Assembly: GCF_041929345.1 (NCBI RefSeq)
Contig: NZ_JBHFNQ010000217.1
Location: 1 to 64,000 of the forward strand
Source of the DNA: Floridanema aerugineum
GTDB lineage: Bacteria; Cyanobacteriota; Cyanobacteriia; Cyanobacteriales; Aerosakkonemataceae
DNA length: 64,000 bases
Direction: 5' to 3'
Shown here in pieces: positions 8,101 to 17,115 of the stretch. The position numbers were made by a program, and so were the translations under genes. The notes under the pieces are model-generated. The model saw nothing but the letters and a program-made list of their open reading frames with translations. It did not search any database and had not been told where the DNA came from. How positions within the stretch are numbered: the first letter of the stretch is position 1; every line of letters begins with the position of its first letter.

Positions 8101-9225
8101 ACGGGTACGGTGGGGACGAACTCGGAGGCTGCGGCTATATTTAACTGTGCCTTCGATGCTGGATTTGATGACTTTGGCTACTTCTCCGGTGAATACCCCT
8201 CCGGTGTGGAAGGTTCTCATGGTTAGCTGTGTACCAGGTTCACCGATCGACTGCGCCGCAATAATCCCCACAGCCTCGCCCAAGTCTACCATTTTGGCAT
8301 GAGCCAGACTCCAACCGTAGCAAGTTTGACAGACAGAACGAGCAGCCTCACAGGTAAGAGGACTGCGGAGAATGACCTCTTCTACTTTTGCCTTGCCGAT
8401 TTCAGCCGCTAAGTCATCGTCTATGTGTTGGTTACGTTTGGCAATGATTTCTCCGGTGGTAGGATGGAGTACGTCGGCTGCTAACATCCGTCCGAGTAGG
8501 CGGTCTTTCAGGGGGATGAGAACGCGATCGCCATCCGTCATCGGCTTCATCGTAATGCCCCGATTAGTCCCGCAATCTAATTCCCGAATAATTACATCTT
8601 GGGAAACGTCCACTAAGCGGCGAGTTAAGTAACCAGAATCCGCCGTTCTTAACGCCGTATCCACCAATCCCTTCCGAGCACCGTAAGAAGAAATAATGTA
8701 TTCCGTAACCGTCAATCCCTCCCGGAAATTAGTTTTAATCGGTAAGTCAATGATTCGCCCTTGAGGATCTGCCATCAGTCCCCGCATTCCTACTAGCTGG
8801 CGAACTTGGGAGATGTTACCTCTAGCACCAGAAAACGCCATCATGTAAACAGAGTTCAGGGGGTCTTTTTTGCGGAAGTTAGTAACAACTTCATCTTTTA
8901 AAATTTCGGAGGTGCTGTTCCAAGTGTCAATTACTTTTTGGAAACGTTCTACTTCGGTAATTTCTCCTCTAGAATAACGCTGTTCAGTATTCCGAATTTC
9001 TTCTTCTGCTGCTTCTAAAAGTTCGCGTTTGCTATCAGGAACCTGCAAATCATCTACAGATATAGATACTCCAGCTTTTGTCGCATAACGGAAACCTAAG
9101 TCTTTAAGTTTGTCTGCGATTTGGGCAGTTCGGGCAGTTCCATAGTTGGTAAATGCCCAGGTAATTAATTTTTTTAATTGACCTTTGTCTACAACTTGAT
9201 TACGAAATACTTGTTCTTCTGTCAT
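5131..9225 (-). CDS. rpoC2: DNA-directed RNA polymerase subunit beta-prime (RpoC2)
   Basis: This 1364-residue protein is the C-terminal part of the split cyanobacterial beta-prime. Four zinc-binding cysteines are seen (CGTNRG near 218; CEAARSVCQTC near 293-303). They are followed by the trigger-loop region SIGEPGTQLTMRTFHTGGV near 320-340, and then by the very large cyanobacterial insertion of sandwich-barrel hybrid motifs. The end is conserved (NVIIGRLIPAGTG), with a strongly acidic tail. It is the last gene of rpoB-rpoC1-rpoC2. Residues of about 785-795 (VGAIHELPLQ) are encoded by a 30-bp palindromic repeat. They fall in a variable linker of the insertion, just before the conserved block RAVQRLPYKDGERVKSVEG. 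The N-terminus MTEEQVFRN is as expected. Confidence 0.98.
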   Translation of the reverse strand: MTEEQVFRNQVVDKGQLKKLITWAFTNYGTARTAQIADKLKDLGFRYATKAGVSISVDDLQVPDSKRELLEAAEEEIRNTEQRYSRGEITEVERFQKVIDTWNSTSEILKDEVVTNFRKKDPLNSVYMMAFSGARGNISQVRQLVGMRGLMADPQGRIIDLPIKTNFREGLTVTEYIISSYGARKGLVDTALRTADSGYLTRRLVDVSQDVIIRELDCGTNRGITMKPMTDGDRVLIPLKDRLLGRMLAADVLHPTTGEIIAKRNQHIDDDLAAEIGKAKVEEVILRSPLTCEAARSVCQTCYGWSLAHAKMVDLGEAVGIIAAQSIGEPGTQLTMRTFHTGGVFTGEVAKVIKSSIEGTVKYSRSLRVRPHRTRHGEEAFTAETNGEITLTGTDNSETFPIAQGSTLLAADGSKIKIGKLLAEVPITGRNVRRSTEKAVKDVASDLAGEVKFADLIPEEKTDRQGNTTRIAQRGGLVWVLSGEVYNLPPGAEPVVKNYDKIAANSVLAETKLISEHGGVVRLPQDNNTGLAREIEIITASVLLDTARVRGEKFQGVDHYLIETQGGQLFSLKAAPGTKVLNNQVVAELIDDRYRTNTGGIIKYAGVEVAKRGKAKQGYEVVQGGTLLWIPEEAHEVNKDISLLLVEDGQFIEAGTEVVKDIFAGSSGVIEVVQKNDILREIVIKPGDLHLIDDLEAIAPDFRSIMTENTGSLVNPGQEIYPGISPQELRYAEYIETPEGPALLLRPVQEFHIPDHPSVPTQRASSKAAGEQIQNSALALSESETVGAIHELPLQEAVQSLELRAVQRLPYKDGERVKSVEGLDLLRTQLVLEIGRDAPQLAADIELIPDEDDPEVMRLQLVILESLVIRRDVAADATQGSTQTRLLVHNGQEIPPGAVVARTEIQCKEAGEIRGIREGAEAIRRVLIVRDSDLITIQTNVTSKKDLAVKVKDLITDGMTIAPGIEAPSSGMVVAIKEGDNGLQVVMRIARPYRVSNGAILHIDDGDLVQRGDNLVLLVFERTKTGDIIQGLPRIEELLEARKPKEACILSRRPGTVQIVYGDDEPHEIKVIETDGVIAEYPIGPGQNVIVGDGQEVDAGEPLTDGPSNPHEILEIFFELHRESRGIYEASLAALRACQTFLVNEVQSVYQSQGIEISDKHIEVIVRQMTSKVRVDDGGDTVMLPGELVELRQIEQVNEAMSITGAATAQYTPVLLGITKASLNTDSFISAASFQETTRVLTEAAIEGKSDWLRGLKENVIIGRLIPAGTGFNAYEEAMSTPDIDLGYDGSGVLDDDVSLSEVVLDDRTARNYRMDNITRDDRETEPTTKGRGGYSFLADGDELIDDEIYGDDGMDDDEDDDFE
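6842..6871. repeat. Perfect 30-bp palindrome P2 inside rpoC2
   Basis: The half-site TGTAGGGGCAATTCA is followed by its exact reverse complement. The length is a multiple of three and the reading frame is preserved, adding about ten residues to RpoC2. Related copies are at 5085-5130, 24425-24446 and 24461-24482. Confidence 0.9.
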
Positions 9226-9396
9226 GGTAATGCTTGAGTTTTGTTAGCGTAGCGGTGCGTAGCACGTTTTAAGTTTTGAGTTTTAAGTTAGTTACTTCGT
9301 AAAGTTTTAAGTTCTAAGTTTTAAGTTAGTAATTTCATTCAAAACTCAAAACTCGTAACTCAAAACTAACGAAGTAACTCATAACTTAAAACTTTT
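9226..9396. repeat. rpoC1-rpoC2 spacer of inverted heptamer arrays
   Basis: The spacer is built from TTTTAAG/TTTTGAG heptamers on the left and their complements (CAAAACT, AAAACTC) on the right. Matching arms AGTTACTTCGT and ACGAAGTAACT lie around 9289-9301 and 9367-9378. The transcript could fold into a long, A/U-rich hairpin. No reading frame is present. Confidence 0.7.
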
Positions 9397-11289
9397 TTAG
9401 CGGAGTGCGTTTTCGATCGTCTTATTGAAAATAATCCTTCCCGGAGTGGTGCGAATATATTGGTTAATTAAGTTACCTTCTGCATCTTCCCGGACTCGAC
9501 GCAAAAGTACGCCACTTTTCTCACCCACATAAGTTTTAGTGACAATCTGTCCATCGTCCGATCGTTCTTCACTCGCGAGTTTTTCTGGTTCTGAATGTAC
9601 ACTTTTGCCATGAAACCGCACCATGATGTATGAATGCAGGTTAATTTCTTTCTGTTCGTAGGCCATGATTACGTCATCAAGACTAGGGAAGTAGCGGTCT
9701 TTATCTTTAGCAAAAGCCGGATTCTCCGCAGTCAAATAATAACAACCCAGAACCATATCTTGGCTTGGAGTAACAATTGGTCTACCAGTTGCCGGAGACA
9801 AGATATTATTAGAAGCTAACATTAGCAATCTTGCTTCCGCTTGAGATTCCAAAGATAAAGGAACGTGAACCGCCATTTGGTCGCCATCAAAGTCAGCGTT
9901 AAATGCGGGACAAACTAATGGGTGTAATTGAATCGCCCTTCCTTCCACTAAAATTGGTTCAAAAGCTTGAATCCCTAATCTGTGTAATGTTGGTGCCCGG
10001 TTTAATAATACTGGGTGTCCTTCAATTACTTCTTCCAAAACATTCCAAACGCTTGGATCGTTGCGTTGAATTAACTTTTTCGCCGCCTTAATGTTGTTTA
10101 CTAATCCTTGGCGAATTAAGCGATGGATAACGAAGGGTTGGAAAAGTTCGATCGCCATTTCTCGCGGCAAACCACACTGGTGAATCTTTAATTTTGGCCC
10201 GACCACAATTACAGAACGACCAGAATAATCCACCCGTTTACCTAACAAGTTTTGCCGGAAACGACCTTGCTTCCCTTCAATAATATCCGACAAAGATTTC
10301 AACGGACGATTATTAGCCCCAACCACCGTTCTACCACGCCGACCGTTATCAATTAAAGCGTCTACAGCTTCTTGTAACATCCGTTTTTCGTTACGGACAA
10401 TGATTTCCGGCGCTAGAATTTCCTGTAATCTAGCTAAACGGTTATTCCTATTAATTACCCGACGATACAAATCATTTAAATCCGAAGTCGCAAACCGACC
10501 ACCATCTAACTGCACCATTGGGCGTAAATCAGGCGGAATCACTGGAATAACCTCTAACACCATCCAATCAGGTAGAGAACCAGTAGCCACAAAGTTATCC
10601 ATTACGCGCAATCTTTTAATTAATTTGGCGCGTTTTTGTCCCTTAGCAGAAGCAATTTCTTCGCGTAATTGTTCCGCCTCTTTTTCCAGATTCAAATCTT
10701 GCAGTAAACGTTGTAATGCTTCTGCGCCAATTCCTACTTCTACGCCTGAGAGTTGGGTATCCTCACTGTAGATTTGATCCTCTATTTCCATCCACTGATC
10801 TTCACTCAGCAGTTGCTTATAAGTGAGGTTTGGCGCATTACCAGGATCTAGAACCACATAAGCATTAAAGTAAACAATTTGTTCCACATCCCGCAACGGC
10901 ATATCTAAGAGAATCGCAATATAAGAAGGAATTCCCTTAAGATACCAAACATGGGCTACTGGTGCTGCCAATTTAATGTAGCCCATGCGATGCCGACGCA
11001 CTCTAGATTCCGTTACTTCTACGCCGCAACGTTCGCAAACAATGCCTCTATGTCTGACTCTTTTGTACTTACCGCAATGACATTCCCAATCCTTAGCAGG
11101 GCCAAAAATTCGCTCGCAAAACAAGCCATCCATTTCTGGCTTTAAGGTGCGGTAGTTAATAGTTTCTGGCTTAGTTACTTCCCCAACAATTTGTCCATTT
11201 GGTAGAGTTCTTTCTCCCCACTGCCGAATTCTTTCTGGTGAAGCAATGCCAATTTTTACATAATCAAAACGCTGTTCCAGCTTTGCCAT
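9397..11289 (-). CDS. rpoC1: DNA-directed RNA polymerase subunit gamma (RpoC1)
   Basis: This is the N-terminal part of the split cyanobacterial beta-prime. I chose the ATG at 11289, giving 630 residues beginning MAKLEQRFDYVKIG, which is the conserved N-terminus; an upstream in-frame ATG (11307) would add six unconserved residues. The zinc motif CHCGKYKRVRHRGIVCERCG is near residues 68-87. The catalytic magnesium loop NADFDGDQMAVH lies around residue 465. It assembles with RpoB, RpoC2, RpoA and RpoZ and is co-transcribed with rpoB and rpoC2. The spacers on either side contain heptamer repeats in inverted orientation. Confidence 0.98.
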   Translation of the reverse strand: MAKLEQRFDYVKIGIASPERIRQWGERTLPNGQIVGEVTKPETINYRTLKPEMDGLFCERIFGPAKDWECHCGKYKRVRHRGIVCERCGVEVTESRVRRHRMGYIKLAAPVAHVWYLKGIPSYIAILLDMPLRDVEQIVYFNAYVVLDPGNAPNLTYKQLLSEDQWMEIEDQIYSEDTQLSGVEVGIGAEALQRLLQDLNLEKEAEQLREEIASAKGQKRAKLIKRLRVMDNFVATGSLPDWMVLEVIPVIPPDLRPMVQLDGGRFATSDLNDLYRRVINRNNRLARLQEILAPEIIVRNEKRMLQEAVDALIDNGRRGRTVVGANNRPLKSLSDIIEGKQGRFRQNLLGKRVDYSGRSVIVVGPKLKIHQCGLPREMAIELFQPFVIHRLIRQGLVNNIKAAKKLIQRNDPSVWNVLEEVIEGHPVLLNRAPTLHRLGIQAFEPILVEGRAIQLHPLVCPAFNADFDGDQMAVHVPLSLESQAEARLLMLASNNILSPATGRPIVTPSQDMVLGCYYLTAENPAFAKDKDRYFPSLDDVIMAYEQKEINLHSYIMVRFHGKSVHSEPEKLASEERSDDGQIVTKTYVGEKSGVLLRRVREDAEGNLINQYIRTTPGRIIFNKTIENALR

Positions 11290-11456
11290 TTCTACTCCGA
11301 AAATCAAAATATTATTATTAGGAAATCAACTTTTTTAGGGAGTGGGTAGTGGGTAGTGGGTAGTTGGCATTTTTCAGGAGACAGAAGACAGGAAAAAACA
11401 TTTATTCTGCTTTCTACCTCCTTTTCCATTACCAACTACCAACTACCTATTACCCA
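11290..11456. repeat. rpoB-rpoC1 spacer with inverted heptamer arrays
   Basis: AGTGGGT is repeated three times at 11341-11361, ending GTAGTTGG. The complementary type TACCAAC / TACCTAT / TACCCAT is found at about 11431-11459, just after the rpoB stop on the coding strand. The two arrays can pair. No gene is seen. Confidence 0.65.
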
Positions 11457-14400
11457 TTACTCTTCTTCCTCTACCAAATCCTCACGAGTCAGAGACTCAT
11501 AAGTTGGCTTACTAGGAGTCCGACGACCGCCCACATCAGCCATCAAATCAACTTCCACATCTCTGGTGCTACCATCATCTTGGGTTTCCACCTTATGTAC
11601 GGCAATATCCAATCCCAAAGATTGCAACTCCCGCATTAACACTTTGAAAGATTCTGGTGTACCAGGACGAGGAATGGCTTTGCCCTTAACAATGGCATTG
11701 AGTGCTTCATTCCGCCCCTGCATATCGTCAGATTTCACTGTCAGCAATTCTTGTAAAGTGTAGGCTGCGCCGAATGCTTCTAGTGCCCACACTTCCATTT
11801 CTCCAAACCGCTGACCGCCTTGTTGCGCTTTACCACCCAAAGGTTGCTGTGTCACCAAGGAGTATGGGCCAGTGGAACGGGCGTGAATCTTATCATCGAC
11901 CAAGTGTACTAGTTTGAGCATATACGCTTTACCGACGGTGATTGGTCGATCGAACGCCTCCCCAGTGCGCCCATCGTAGACGATAATCTTACCTGGGTGT
12001 TCTGGTCGGAACAGCCACTCTTTCCCTGTTTCGTCTCTGGCTTGGTCTAGTTTGCCATGAACTGTTGCCCGTGAAGCTTCCTTTCCATAGCGTTCGTCAA
12101 ATGGGACAACTTTAAACCGATATCCCAAGTTTTCTCCCGCCCAAGAAAGCAAGCATTCAAATACTTGTCCGACGTTCATCCGGGAAGGTACACCCAGAGG
12201 ATTCAACACGATATCTACCGGAGTACCATCTGGTAAATAGGGCATATCTTCTAATGGCAGAATTCGAGAAATAATCCCTTTATTACCATGACGACCCGCC
12301 ATTTTATCCCCAACTTGGATTTTCCGTTTTTGGGCGACATAAACGCGGACAACCATGTTTGCGCCCGGGGGTAGTTCGTCGCCTTGTTCGCGAGTAAACA
12401 CCCGCACATCTACGACGCGACCTTTTTCCCCGTTCGGTACACGCAGGGAGTTATCCCGGACATCTCTGGCTTTTTCCCCGAAAATTGCCCGCAGCAGTTT
12501 TTCTTCTGGAGGTTGGTCAGATTCCCCTTTTGGTGTAACTTTACCAACCAGAATATCTCCAGATTCCACCCAAGCACCAATGCGAATAATTCCGGTTTCA
12601 TCTAGTTGTCTGAGGGCATCTTCCCCAACGTTGGGAATTTCGCGAGTAATTTCTTCTGGCCCTAATTTAGTTTGTCTGGCCTCAATTTCAAATTTTTCAA
12701 CGTGAATTGAGGTGTAAATATCCTGATAAACTAAACGTTCATTAATTAGGATCGCGTCTTCGTAGTTATAGCCTTCCCAAGGCATATAAGCGACTAAGAT
12801 GTTATGTCCTAATGCTAGTTCGCCGCCTTCTGTAGCTGAACCATCTGCCATTACTTGACCTGCTTGGACTTTATCGCCGACGTGGACGATCGGTCTTTGG
12901 TTCAAACAGGTATCTTGGTTAGAACGTTGATATTTTTGCAGTACGTATTCAATTTCTTTCGGCTGTTCTTCTTTCCCGTCGCTTCCTTGTATTGATGCCG
13001 GACGAACTCTGATTCTTTCGGCATCAACGTATGTAACTTCTCCATCAGTCCGAGAAACAATCACCATCCCGCTATCTCTAGCAGCTTGGGCTTCCAGTCC
13101 TGTCCCTACTAAAGGTCTTTCCGGTCTGAGTAATGGTACCGCTTGCCGCTGCATATTGGAACCCATCAGCGCCCGGTTCGCGTCGTCATGTTCTAAGAAA
13201 GGAATCAAAGAAGTCGCAACGGAAATAATTTGTACCGGAGAAACAGCTACATAGTCTACTTGGTCTGGAGTAGTGGTAGTAAATTCTTGACGATAACGTA
13301 CTGGGACAGTATCGCCTAAAATTCTGCCGTTTTCGTCTATGGGAATGTCTCCAGGGGCTACCCGCTTGTCGTCTTCTTCGTCAGCGGTCATGTAGGCTGG
13401 GGGCAAGTGAGATTGCACTATGGCATTTTCTACGCGCCAGAAGGGGGTTTCTAAGAAGCCGTACTGGTTAACTCTAGCATGGGTAGCCAAGGAACTGATT
13501 AACCCTGCGTTCGGCCCTTCTGGAGTTTCGATAGGACAAACCCGACCATAGTGAGAGGGGTGAATATCCCGAACTGCAAACCCTGCCCGTTCTCTGGTTA
13601 ATCCTCCAGGGCCTAGTGCAGAAAGTCGCCGTTTGTGGGTTAATTCTGCTAAGGGGTTGGTTTGATCCATGAACTGCGAGAGTTGGGATGAACCAAAGAA
13701 TTCTTTAATCGCAGCAACTAATGGTTTGGGGTTAACTAAAGATGCGGGTGTCAAAACTTCGGCATCGGAAACTGTCATCCGTTCTCGGATGATTCTTTCT
13801 AAACGGTTTAACCCTACGCGGACTTGGTTTTGCAGCAGTTCCCCCACGCTACGAACGCGACGGTTGCCTAAGTGGTCGATGTCGTCTGTGTTGCCAATGT
13901 CAAACTCCAGGTTAATCAGGTAGTCAATGCTGGCAAGTATGTCTTGGGGTGTGAGTACCCTCATGGTGTCTGGAACACTCAGGCGCAGTTTGCGGTTGAG
14001 TTTGTAGCGCCCTACTCTACCTAAGTCGTAGCGTTTGGGGTCGAAGAACCGCGAATCTAAGAGTTGTTGACCGCCGGAAACGGTTGGTGGTTCTCCGGGA
14101 CGCAGTTTGCGGTAGAGTTCCATTAAGGCTTCTTCTTCTGTTGGGTTGCCTTCTTTTTCCAGGGTTTTTTGGAAGTATTCTGGGTGACGTAGGGCATCGA
14201 AGATTTCGTTGTCTGCTAATCCCAAGGATTTTAAGAGGACTTGGGCGGAAAGTTTGCGGGTTTTGTCAATTCTGACCCAAACTAAGTCGTTTTTGTCGGT
14301 TTCAAATTTCAGCCATGCGCCTCGGTTAGGGATGAGGGAGGCTGAGTAGGTACGCCGACCGTTTTTATCTACTTCTGATTTGTAGTAAACTCCAGGGGAA

Positions 14401-14807
14401 CGGACGATTTGGTTGACGATGACTCGTTCAGCACCGTTAATGATGAAGGTGCCTCGGTCTGTCATTAAGGGTAAGTCGCCGATGAATACTTCTTGTTCTT
14501 TAATTTGTCCGGTTTCTTTGTTTATTAATCGAGTCGGAACATACATTTGGACGGCGTAGGTACTATCCCGGCGTTTGGCTTCGTCTACGTCGTATTTAGG
14601 TCTTTTTAGTTTGTAGTCTTTGCCTAAAAAGTGTAGTTCTAGCTTTCCTGTATAGTCGGTAATTGGGGAGAAGCTACTGAGTTCTTCGATTAATCCTTCT
14701 TCTAGGAACCAACGAAAGCTGGAGCGTTGGATTTCTACTAGGTCAGGTAGTGTAACATTAGCAGTAGGAGCCTCTTGGTTGGAAATGTTCATTTGGTCAG
14801 CAAGCAT
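11457..14807 (-). CDS. rpoB: DNA-directed RNA polymerase subunit beta (RpoB)
   Basis: The protein has 1116 residues, the usual cyanobacterial length. Conserved stretches include LPDLVEIQRSSFRWFLEEGL near the N-terminus, the rifampicin region (SQLSQFMDQTNPLAELTHKR, RLSALGPGGL), the active-site segment EGYNYEDAILINERL, KMAGRHGNKGI, and the C-terminal clamp GGKAQQGGQRFGEMEVWALE. The start is taken as the ATG at 14807 (MLADQMNISNQ); a second in-frame ATG five codons later is possible. It is the first RNA polymerase gene of the operon and is preceded by a 772-bp leader that separates it from tatD. Confidence 0.98.
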   Translation of the reverse strand: MLADQMNISNQEAPTANVTLPDLVEIQRSSFRWFLEEGLIEELSSFSPITDYTGKLELHFLGKDYKLKRPKYDVDEAKRRDSTYAVQMYVPTRLINKETGQIKEQEVFIGDLPLMTDRGTFIINGAERVIVNQIVRSPGVYYKSEVDKNGRRTYSASLIPNRGAWLKFETDKNDLVWVRIDKTRKLSAQVLLKSLGLADNEIFDALRHPEYFQKTLEKEGNPTEEEALMELYRKLRPGEPPTVSGGQQLLDSRFFDPKRYDLGRVGRYKLNRKLRLSVPDTMRVLTPQDILASIDYLINLEFDIGNTDDIDHLGNRRVRSVGELLQNQVRVGLNRLERIIRERMTVSDAEVLTPASLVNPKPLVAAIKEFFGSSQLSQFMDQTNPLAELTHKRRLSALGPGGLTRERAGFAVRDIHPSHYGRVCPIETPEGPNAGLISSLATHARVNQYGFLETPFWRVENAIVQSHLPPAYMTADEEDDKRVAPGDIPIDENGRILGDTVPVRYRQEFTTTTPDQVDYVAVSPVQIISVATSLIPFLEHDDANRALMGSNMQRQAVPLLRPERPLVGTGLEAQAARDSGMVIVSRTDGEVTYVDAERIRVRPASIQGSDGKEEQPKEIEYVLQKYQRSNQDTCLNQRPIVHVGDKVQAGQVMADGSATEGGELALGHNILVAYMPWEGYNYEDAILINERLVYQDIYTSIHVEKFEIEARQTKLGPEEITREIPNVGEDALRQLDETGIIRIGAWVESGDILVGKVTPKGESDQPPEEKLLRAIFGEKARDVRDNSLRVPNGEKGRVVDVRVFTREQGDELPPGANMVVRVYVAQKRKIQVGDKMAGRHGNKGIISRILPLEDMPYLPDGTPVDIVLNPLGVPSRMNVGQVFECLLSWAGENLGYRFKVVPFDERYGKEASRATVHGKLDQARDETGKEWLFRPEHPGKIIVYDGRTGEAFDRPITVGKAYMLKLVHLVDDKIHARSTGPYSLVTQQPLGGKAQQGGQRFGEMEVWALEAFGAAYTLQELLTVKSDDMQGRNEALNAIVKGKAIPRPGTPESFKVLMRELQSLGLDIAVHKVETQDDGSTRDVEVDLMADVGGRRTPSKPTYESLTREDLVEEEE

Positions 14808-15579
14808 AGTTAATTTTTAAGTTTTAGGCGATCGCAAACAAAACAAAGAAAGTAGGTTAGTCAATTAACCTAGTTTGATTGAAGTTTAGTTAAACAATTC
14901 AAAATTAGAAATTCAAAATCCCACAGGAAGATTTTGGCATCTGGCATTCTGAATTGACGAAGCATCCTCAATCCTAAATCGAAAGTATGAAAATCTGTGT
15001 AGTTTGTTAATTGCAAGTCTTCAATCTCAGCAAAGGTTTTGTAGATTACCACTAAACAACCCCAAATTCAAAAAGTCGATTTTTTCTTTTGAATTTTGCT
15101 TCTTCGCATTTTGCTTTGACTTAAGTTTTGTCACAGAATGCTGCGCTGGGCTTTAAAAGTTACCATTCCCTCGTTAAACTGTATTTAGCTTTCTTCTGCA
15201 ATATCTCTCTCCAGATAGTCGGCTGAAGTTGCCCAAAGACATAAGTTCCGGTCACGCCGACCGTACTAGATGATATTGATATCGCTTTAAAAGCTGTTCT
15301 CATAAAGTTAAACGTTGGTGGCTAGGCAAGCAAATTTAAAAATATCAGGCTTTTCACCTAGTAGTGTCGTTCGCGCAGCGTGCCGTCAGGCCGATCGCCG
15401 TCATTTGCCTGTGTACTTCTTTTGTGGCTATGATATTGTAGCGTAGCAATAGTGTTTAGGCTAACTCGTTGATTCACGGCGTTTTCCCCCACTGTATTTT
15501 CCCCCTTAAACATTATGGCGCAATGTTACCCATATTGGTTGACCAAAAACGGTTTTTTTAGTATGGGTTGCCAGAATTT
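14808..15579. other. 772-bp non-coding leader between tatD and rpoB
   Basis: No conserved protein frame was found on either strand; a 60-codon frame near 14870-15052 overlaps low-complexity AAATT repeats and is not credible. The region must hold the rpoB promoter and a long 5' leader. HIP1 sites occur at its ends. A GC-richer patch at about 15361-15410 (GTTCGCGCAGCGTGCCG) resembles dispersed repeat sequence. No known RNA family was recognised. Confidence 0.5.
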
Positions 15580-16404
15580 TTATTTAGTCTGTTGTAGTAA
15601 GTTACATTTTACACTCTTATTAGCCGTAATTGGCAGACTAAACAATTGACAAGCGTTTTGAGTTGTGGTATTCGCGATCGCTTCCGGGGACACCCCACGT
15701 AAATCAGCCACAAATTCCGCTACATGGCGAACATAAGCTGGTTCGTTACGTTTCCCCCGTTTGGGAACTGGGGCAAGAAATGGGCAATCTGTTTCAATGA
15801 GCAACCGATCTTGAGGAATCATTTTGGCGGATTCTTGAATGGCGATCGCATTTTTGAATGTTACTACACCACTCAGGCTAATATAGAAACCTAAGTCTAA
15901 AAACCATTGAGTTTCTTCGGGAGTTCCGCCCCAACAGTGCATAACTCCAGCAACTGAACCAGAATTTGCCCAAAAATCCTGCATGAGCTTCTGCATTCGC
16001 GCAGCTGCATCTCTACAATGAATAATTACTGGCTTTTTCAGTTTCTGGGCTATTTCTAGTTGAGAGAGAAAAACTTCTTCCTGCTGTTGTTGGTTTTGCG
16101 CCTTGTAAAAATCCAGTCCCATTTCGCCGATAGCGACTACTTTGGGATCTGAACTACACAAGTCATAAATTTGCTTTTGGGAATCAGTTGTCCACTTTTC
16201 GGCATCCAACGGATGTAAACCCACAGCAAAAAACAGTTCAGGAAACCGCCTGGAAAGGGCTTGAATGCCTGAAAACTCTCCGGGATGGACGCAAGAGTGT
16301 ACTAATGAGATAACTCCCGCATCGCGCCAGCGTTGTCCAACAGCATCTAAGTCTGCCTCAAACACATCAAAATTGATGTGTACGTGGGTATCAATCAACT
16401 GCAT
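15580..16404 (-). CDS. tatD: TatD family metal-dependent hydrolase / DNase
   Basis: This 274-residue TIM-barrel metallohydrolase has all expected ligands: DTHVHINFD (H7, H9), GEMGLDFY (E94), IIHCRDA (H129), MHCWGG (H156) and LIETDCPFLAP (D206). TatD enzymes are 3'-5' exonucleases involved in DNA/RNA quality control; the in vivo role in cyanobacteria is not established. It sits between rpsT and rpoB, the conserved cyanobacterial position, and is probably co-transcribed with rpsT. The C-terminal tail of about 15 residues is poorly conserved. Confidence 0.93.
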   Translation of the reverse strand: MQLIDTHVHINFDVFEADLDAVGQRWRDAGVISLVHSCVHPGEFSGIQALSRRFPELFFAVGLHPLDAEKWTTDSQKQIYDLCSSDPKVVAIGEMGLDFYKAQNQQQQEEVFLSQLEIAQKLKKPVIIHCRDAAARMQKLMQDFWANSGSVAGVMHCWGGTPEETQWFLDLGFYISLSGVVTFKNAIAIQESAKMIPQDRLLIETDCPFLAPVPKRGKRNEPAYVRHVAEFVADLRGVSPEAIANTTTQNACQLFSLPITANKSVKCNLLQQTK

Positions 16405-16417
16405 GGTTAGGGGAAAG

Positions 16418-16446
16418 TTTTAAGTTTTGAGTTTTGAGTTTTGAGT
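16418..16446. repeat. Heptamer array (TTTTAAG / TTTTGAG) between rpsT and tatD
   Basis: One TTTTAAG and three TTTTGAG units stand in tandem just upstream of the tatD start. The same heptamers are found at 9260-9390 and 27440-27470. Confidence 0.75.
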
Positions 16447-16529
16447 TACAAAGAAAGTTTAGGAAGTTTTGGGTTAATAAAATTCCCTATCTCCCCTAAT
16501 CGAACCCATCTCCCCATCTCCCCAGCCTT

Positions 16530-16838
16530 CTAAGAAGCTGTAGCCGTTGCTGGGTTGGTATGGCGCTTTAAAGTTCTCGCAAGACGAGATTTTTTCCGCG
16601 CCCCAGTGTTGGGATGCAGCACGCCTTTTTTCACGGCTTTGTCGATTTTGCTGTAAGCAGCTGACATCCGCTGCTGTACTTCTGTGAGCGATTCTGGGGT
16701 AGGATTAGCAGCATAAGTGTCTACGGCTGCAAAATATCCCTTCATCAGCGTTCTGACTGCTGATTTGTATGCTTTATTACGCAAACGGTTGCGTTCGGCA
16801 ATTTTTACTCGCTTAATAGCGGACTTAATATTAGCCAC
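16530..16838 (-). CDS. rpsT: 30S ribosomal protein S20
   Basis: This 102-residue, basic, helical primary 16S rRNA-binding protein starts MANIKSAIKRVKIAERNRLR and contains AYKSAVRTLMK and TGARKKSRLARTL, all typical of S20. It is the first gene of the minus-strand rpsT-tatD-rpo cluster and is divergent from hisD, as in many cyanobacteria. The 277-bp gap to hisD should hold both promoters. Confidence 0.97.
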   Translation of the reverse strand: MANIKSAIKRVKIAERNRLRNKAYKSAVRTLMKGYFAAVDTYAANPTPESLTEVQQRMSAAYSKIDKAVKKGVLHPNTGARKKSRLARTLKRHTNPATATAS

Positions 16839-17115
16839 TGCTGTTCTTCCGAAGCTACTCTATCTAAATAAACATTGAAAGTCCTGGAAAAACTAATATA
16901 ACATCTATGCTGACGCGGGAGCGATCCGCGATCGAAATCTCAAGTTAAGCTAGAGAAACAAATTAATGGGCAAGCCTGGAACGTAGGGATGAGTTGACCA
17001 AACATACTTATCTTAAAATACAGATGGTTTGACAACCAACCCCGCATAATTACCAGGGTGTCTGTGCCCCCTTTCCACAAACGGGTAACTTCCTAAGATT
17101 GGCATTCCTAACTCC

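Noticed and set aside
11290..11307. Start of rpoC1 at 11307
   Set aside because: It adds six residues not seen in the conserved N-terminus; the ATG at 11289 begins the conserved MAKLEQRFDYVKIG.
14870..15052. 60-codon frame in the rpoB leader
   Set aside because: Low-complexity composition, no start context, no recognisable similarity.
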